64,000 nt of DNA from Allosphingosinicella sp042666435 (lineage in GTDB: Bacteria > Pseudomonadota > Alphaproteobacteria > Sphingomonadales > Sphingomonadaceae). Each line of letters begins with the position of its first letter. Within the stretch, counting starts at the first letter, position 1. Positions 60,855 through 64,000 of this stretch are shown here, piece after piece. Location: contig NZ_JBHTDC010000001.1 of NCBI RefSeq assembly GCF_042666435.1, positions 496,001 through 560,000 on the forward strand. Direction: 5' to 3'. A program made the translations under genes and the position numbers. The notes under the pieces are model-generated. The model worked only from the letters and a program-made list of their open reading frames with translations, did no database searches and was not told the origin of the DNA.

Positions 60855-61935
60855 CCCGTCCTCCGGCATGCCGTTCGAGGCGGGCGGCCAGCTCCAGTTC
60901 CAGCAGCACCGTCTGCACGGCGGCCGGCGCGAGGCCCGACTGGCGCAGCACTTCATCCACCGGAACCGGCGTCGGGCTGAGCAAGTCCAGCACCGCGCTC
61001 CGCTCCGCCTCGCTCGCGTCCGCCACGGCGGGAGCCGCGTAATCGAGGCGCTTCTGGGCGAGCGGGCGGAGCTTGAAGGGGCTGATCGTCTCCATCACGT
61101 CGTCGGCATTCTGGACAAGGATCGCGCCCTCGCGGATGAGCTGGTTGCAGCCTTGCGCGCGGGGATCAAGCGGCGAGCCCGGCACCGCCATCACGTCGCG
61201 ACCAAATTCGGTGGCGTAACGCGCGGTGATCAGCGATCCCGATTTGGGCGCCGCCTCGATCACCACCGTGCCGTGCGCCAGGCCGGCGATGATCCGGTTG
61301 CGATAGGGAAAATGGCGCGCTCTGGGATCCACCCCCGGCGGCTGCTCGGCGATCAGCAGTCCGCGTTCCGTGATCGCCTGCTGCCGGTCGGCATTTTCAG
61401 GCGGATAGGCGACGTCGATGCCGCCGGCGATGATTGCGATGGTGCCGCTCTCCAGCGCGCCGTCATGCGCCGCCGTGTCGATCCCGCGCGCCAGCCCGGA
61501 GACGATGACCGCCCCCGCTTCGCCGACCTGCCGTGCCAGCTGGCGGGCGAAGCGGCAGGCGGCGGCCGAGGCGTTGCGCGCGCCGACCATGGCGATGGCG
61601 GGCTTTTCGAGCAGCGACAGATGGCCTTTGACGATGAGAGCCGGCGGCGCTGTCTCCAGCTCGGCGAGCAAGGGCGGATAAAGACCCTGGCCGAGGAACA
61701 GGTAACGCGCGCCGAGCGCGGCCACCGCCTCCATTTCCCGCTCCACGACGCCACGCGCGACCAGCTTGGGCGCCCGCCCGCCGCCGCGCGCCGCGAGGTC
61801 CGGAATCGCGTCGAGCGCCGCGCCCGCCGAGCCGAAGCGGGCGAGCAATTGGAAATAGGTGACGGGGCCGATATTGTCGGAGCGGATCAGCCGCAGCCTG
61901 GCGATCTGGTCTTCCGAGGCGGAGCGCTCAAGCAT
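60838..61935 (-). CDS. dprA: DNA-protecting protein DprA
   Basis: 365 aa. Binds incoming single-stranded DNA and loads RecA in transformation. N-terminal helix-hairpin-like domain, Rossmann-like core GARNASAAACRFARQLARQV, VSGLARGIDTAAHDGALESG, RNRIIAGLAHGTVVIEAAPK and SLITARYATEFGRDVMAVPG. A C-terminal winged-helix (VDEVLRQSGLAPAAVQTVLL) is present. The start overlaps the plsY stop by eight bases (ATGCTTGA). Confidence 0.96.
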   Translation of the reverse strand: MLERSASEDQIARLRLIRSDNIGPVTYFQLLARFGSAGAALDAIPDLAARGGGRAPKLVARGVVEREMEAVAALGARYLFLGQGLYPPLLAELETAPPALIVKGHLSLLEKPAIAMVGARNASAAACRFARQLARQVGEAGAVIVSGLARGIDTAAHDGALESGTIAIIAGGIDVAYPPENADRQQAITERGLLIAEQPPGVDPRARHFPYRNRIIAGLAHGTVVIEAAPKSGSLITARYATEFGRDVMAVPGSPLDPRAQGCNQLIREGAILVQNADDVMETISPFKLRPLAQKRLDYAAPAVADASEAERSAVLDLLSPTPVPVDEVLRQSGLAPAAVQTVLLELELAARLERHAGGRVSLIG

Positions 61936-62548
61936 CGGACGGATCGCTTCGGCCGCCGCCGCCGACGCGCGGCTCCGTCCCGGCGAGCAGCCGCTCCAGA
62001 TTGGCGCGGTGCTTCCAGAATAGGAGCAAGGCGAGGCCGAGATAGACCAGCACGAGGTCGAACCGCCCGAAGGCCGCGGCGGCGACCGGCGCCATCAGCG
62101 CGGCCGAGACTCCGGCGGCCGACGAGTAGCGGGTCAGCGCGAGCATCCCCAGCCAGGCCGCCGCATAGAAGATCGACGATTCCCAGTGCAGCGCCGCCAT
62201 CAGGCCGAAGAATGTGGCCACCCCCTTGCCGCCCCTGAAGCCCAGCCAGACCGGGTAGAGATGGCCGATGAACGCGGCGATCGCCGCCATCTGCTCGTGC
62301 CCCGGGAAGAGCCAGGCGACGAGGAGTACCGCGGCCGCCCCCTTGAGACCATCCAGCAACAGGGTGAGCGCGGCCAGCCCCTTGCGGCCGGTGCGCAGCA
62401 CATTGGTCGCGCCGATATTGCCCGAGCCGATCGCGCGCAGGTCGCCCGCGCCGGCGAAGCGGGTCAGCAGCACGCCGAACGGGATCGACCCCAGAAGATA
62501 GCCGAGCAGCAAGGACAGCAGCGGAGCGGCCAGAATATCTGCGTTCAC
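61928..62548 (-). CDS. plsY: Acyl-phosphate glycerol-3-phosphate acyltransferase PlsY
   Basis: 206 aa integral membrane enzyme, first acylation step of phospholipid synthesis from acyl-phosphate. The three motifs are LLGSIPFGVLLTRFAG, GSGNIGATNVLRTGRKG and GFRGGKGVATFFG. GTG start 62548. The C-terminal ~20 residues are polar, beyond the core. Divergent from murI and coupled to dprA. Confidence 0.96.
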   Translation of the reverse strand: MNADILAAPLLSLLLGYLLGSIPFGVLLTRFAGAGDLRAIGSGNIGATNVLRTGRKGLAALTLLLDGLKGAAAVLLVAWLFPGHEQMAAIAAFIGHLYPVWLGFRGGKGVATFFGLMAALHWESSIFYAAAWLGMLALTRYSSAAGVSAALMAPVAAAAFGRFDLVLVYLGLALLLFWKHRANLERLLAGTEPRVGGGGRSDPSDA

Positions 62549-62670
62549 TGGGTAGGTTTCCCCCGAAAGCGCCAGCTTACCAACAAATGACGGCGGCGCA
62601 ACAATTTGGAATAATGCACTTTATCCCGAAGCGGTTGCACGCCTCGGCGGGCCCGCTAAAGCGGCCGCCG

Positions 62671-63468
62671 ATGACGATCGCAAGAGCGCTGCTGATTTTC
62701 GACTCGGGTGTCGGCGGCCTGTCCGTGCTGCGGCCGATACGCGATCTCCTGCCTTCCGCGCCCATCGTCTATGCCGCCGACAATGCCGGCTATCCCTATG
62801 GCACCAAGAGCGAGGCCGAGATCGCGGCGCGGGTGCCGGCGCTGCTCGGGCGGCTCGCCGAACGCTTCGATCCGCGGCTCATCGTCATCGCCTGCAACAC
62901 CGCCTCGACGATCGCGCTGGATGCGGTGCGCGCCGCGCTGGACGTTCCGATCGTGGGAACCGTCCCCGCGATCAAGCCCGCCGCGGCCGTGTCGAAGAGC
63001 CGGGTCATCGGCGTGCTCGGCACCGATGCGACCGTGCGCCAGCCTTATGTCGATCGCCTCGCCGCCGAGTTCGCGTCCGACTGCATTGTCCTCCGTCACG
63101 GATCGGCCGAGCTGGTGGACCTGGCCGAAGCGAAGCTGCGCGGGGAGCCGGCCAGTCCCGCCGCTTATGCCCGCTGCCTCGACGGCCTGCTCTCGCAACC
63201 CGGAGGCGACCGCCTCGATACCATCGTCCTTGCCTGCACCCATTTTCCATTGGTCGAGGAGGAATTGGCCGCCGCCGCGCCCCGGCCGATCGCCTTCGTC
63301 GACGGCAATGAGGGAATCGCGCGGCGCACCGCCTGGCTGACCCGCGACCATCGATGGCCGGCGGAGCCCGGCGAAGGCACCGCCATCTTCACGCGCCGCT
63401 CGCCCGGCATCGAGGCGTATCGCAAGGGGTTGATTTCTTACGGCCTCGGACGCATCGGGGTCTTGTAG
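62671..63468 (+). CDS. murI: Glutamate racemase
   Basis: Supplies D-glutamate for peptidoglycan. 265 aa from ATG 62671 (MTIARALLIFDSGVGGLSVL). Cofactor-independent racemase with two catalytic cysteines: VIACNTASTIALDAV and VLACTHFPLVEEEL. GTVPAIKPAAAVSKS and the final His/Asp region RRTAWLTRDH are typical. An upstream in-frame ATG at 62587 would add 28 unconserved residues, rejected. Confidence 0.96.
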   Translation: MTIARALLIFDSGVGGLSVLRPIRDLLPSAPIVYAADNAGYPYGTKSEAEIAARVPALLGRLAERFDPRLIVIACNTASTIALDAVRAALDVPIVGTVPAIKPAAAVSKSRVIGVLGTDATVRQPYVDRLAAEFASDCIVLRHGSAELVDLAEAKLRGEPASPAAYARCLDGLLSQPGGDRLDTIVLACTHFPLVEEELAAAAPRPIAFVDGNEGIARRTAWLTRDHRWPAEPGEGTAIFTRRSPGIEAYRKGLISYGLGRIGVL

Positions 63469-63547
63469 CAGGGTTGTTGCGAGCCGTTCTCACTGGCCTT
63501 CCACCCCTCCGATCCATTAAGAACGGCCGAGCACCGGGAGCTTAGAC

Positions 63548-64000
63548 TTGGATTATCAGCGCATATTCGCGCAGGCGATCGATCGGCTGCATGCCGAGGG
63601 GCGCTATCGCGTCTTCATCGACATCTTGCGCAACAAGGGCGCCTTTCCCGACGCACGCTGCTTTGCCGGCCATAATGGGCCGAAGCCGATCATCGTCTGG
63701 TGCTCCAACGACTATCTGGCGATGGGCCAGCATCCCGACGTGGTCGAGGCGATGGAGGCGGCGCTGCATGATGTCGGCGCCGGATCGGGCGGGACGCGCA
63801 ACATCGGCGGCAACACCCATTATCATGTCGAGCTGGAGGCCGAGCTCGCCGATCTCCACGGCAAGGAAGCGGGCCTCCTCTTCACGTCCGGTTACATCTC
63901 CAACGAGGCGACGCTCTCGACCATCGCCAAATTGCTTCCCGGCTGCGTCATCTTCTCCGACGAATTGAACCACGCCTCGATGATCGCCGGCATCCGCAAT
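63548..64000 (+). CDS. hemA: 5-aminolevulinate synthase (3' end missing)
   Basis: PLP enzyme condensing glycine with succinyl-CoA in the Shemin route of tetrapyrrole synthesis, the alphaproteobacterial pathway. 151 codons are present from TTG 63548 (MDYQRIFAQAIDRLHAEGRY), with a GGGAG ribosome site. Substrate and cofactor region: WCSNDYLAMGQHPDVVEAME, GSGGTRNIGGNTHYHVELE and LLFTSGYISNEATLS. The catalytic lysine lies beyond the window. Confidence 0.95.
   Translation, partial: MDYQRIFAQAIDRLHAEGRYRVFIDILRNKGAFPDARCFAGHNGPKPIIVWCSNDYLAMGQHPDVVEAMEAALHDVGAGSGGTRNIGGNTHYHVELEAELADLHGKEAGLLFTSGYISNEATLSTIAKLLPGCVIFSDELNHASMIAGIRN

Noticed and set aside
62587..62670. Upstream start for murI at 62587
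   Set aside because: It adds 28 residues without similarity to glutamate racemases; ATG 62671 begins two residues before the conserved N-terminus.

Overview
The window is high-GC chromosomal DNA, and everything in it points to an alphaproteobacterium of the order Sphingomonadales. Reasons: a complete-type nuo operon in the order A-B-C-D-E-F-G-H-I-J-K-L; rpmH-rnpA-yidD-yidC-engB; zapA followed by a 6S RNA-like region and fau; an ALAS-type hemA; DUF2842 and DUF885 genes; and palindromic repeats of which one is translated in frame as a VRAEPVEA...PSTSSGRT peptide, a signature I associate with sphingomonads (recalled, not searched). Both ends cut genes: nuoL lacks its 3' end on the left and hemA lacks its 3' end on the right.

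Layout. 1-13558 (minus strand): respiratory complex I operon from nuoA to truncated nuoL. It is interrupted by three small, probably exported, non-Nuo proteins that are translationally coupled to their neighbours: one between nuoD and nuoE, and two related proteins between nuoF and nuoG. Each of the five non-overlapping junctions in the operon carries exactly one copy of the same palindromic repeat. 13782-17045 (minus): inositol-monophosphatase family, efp, an M23 peptidase and an L,D-transpeptidase. 17110-17247: remnant of a DUF72 gene. 17244-23878 (minus): a central-carbon operon tkt-gap-pgk-fba, then a methyltransferase and thiE. 24020-25491 (plus): a small coiled-coil gene, zapA, 6S RNA, fau, DUF2842. 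25522-31008 (minus): a small secreted protein with its own terminator, tRNA-Asp, an AI-2E family permease, tRNA-Leu, DUF885 and comM.

31129-33474 (plus) is the most accessory-looking part: a promoter overlapped by a 15-bp palindrome, then three tightly coupled genes of unknown function (96, 314 and 223 aa), a small PGPGW-like membrane protein and a terminator. It lies between comM and rpmH. I consider it the best candidate for an undescribed system.

33500-36643 (plus): rpmH-rnpA-yidD-yidC-engB. 36738-43231: glutathione S-transferase, cupin, dapE, a GGDEF-EAL protein, and an Smr-mltA-Tim44-like operon. 43415-47321 (plus): secB, murJ, trpS, a DUF4136 lipoprotein. 47391-50387 (minus): dnaA, rpsT, mutM. 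50448-55932 (plus): ubiE, ubiB, a chromosomal ccdAB toxin-antitoxin pair, coaBC (with an in-frame repeat in its interdomain linker), dut and a moeB/thiF-type enzyme. 55954-57633 (minus): a SHOCT-like protein, then an AbrB-type antitoxin, a Doc toxin and an FKBP coupled to it, preceded by a promoter predicted to give a leaderless transcript. 57680 to the end: topA, a GNAT acetyltransferase, dprA, plsY, murI and the start of hemA.

Most genes are housekeeping and their assignment is secure. The uncertain items are the three-gene cassette, the exported proteins inside nuo, the exact start of rnpA and of the methyltransferase, and all promoter calls, which were read by eye.
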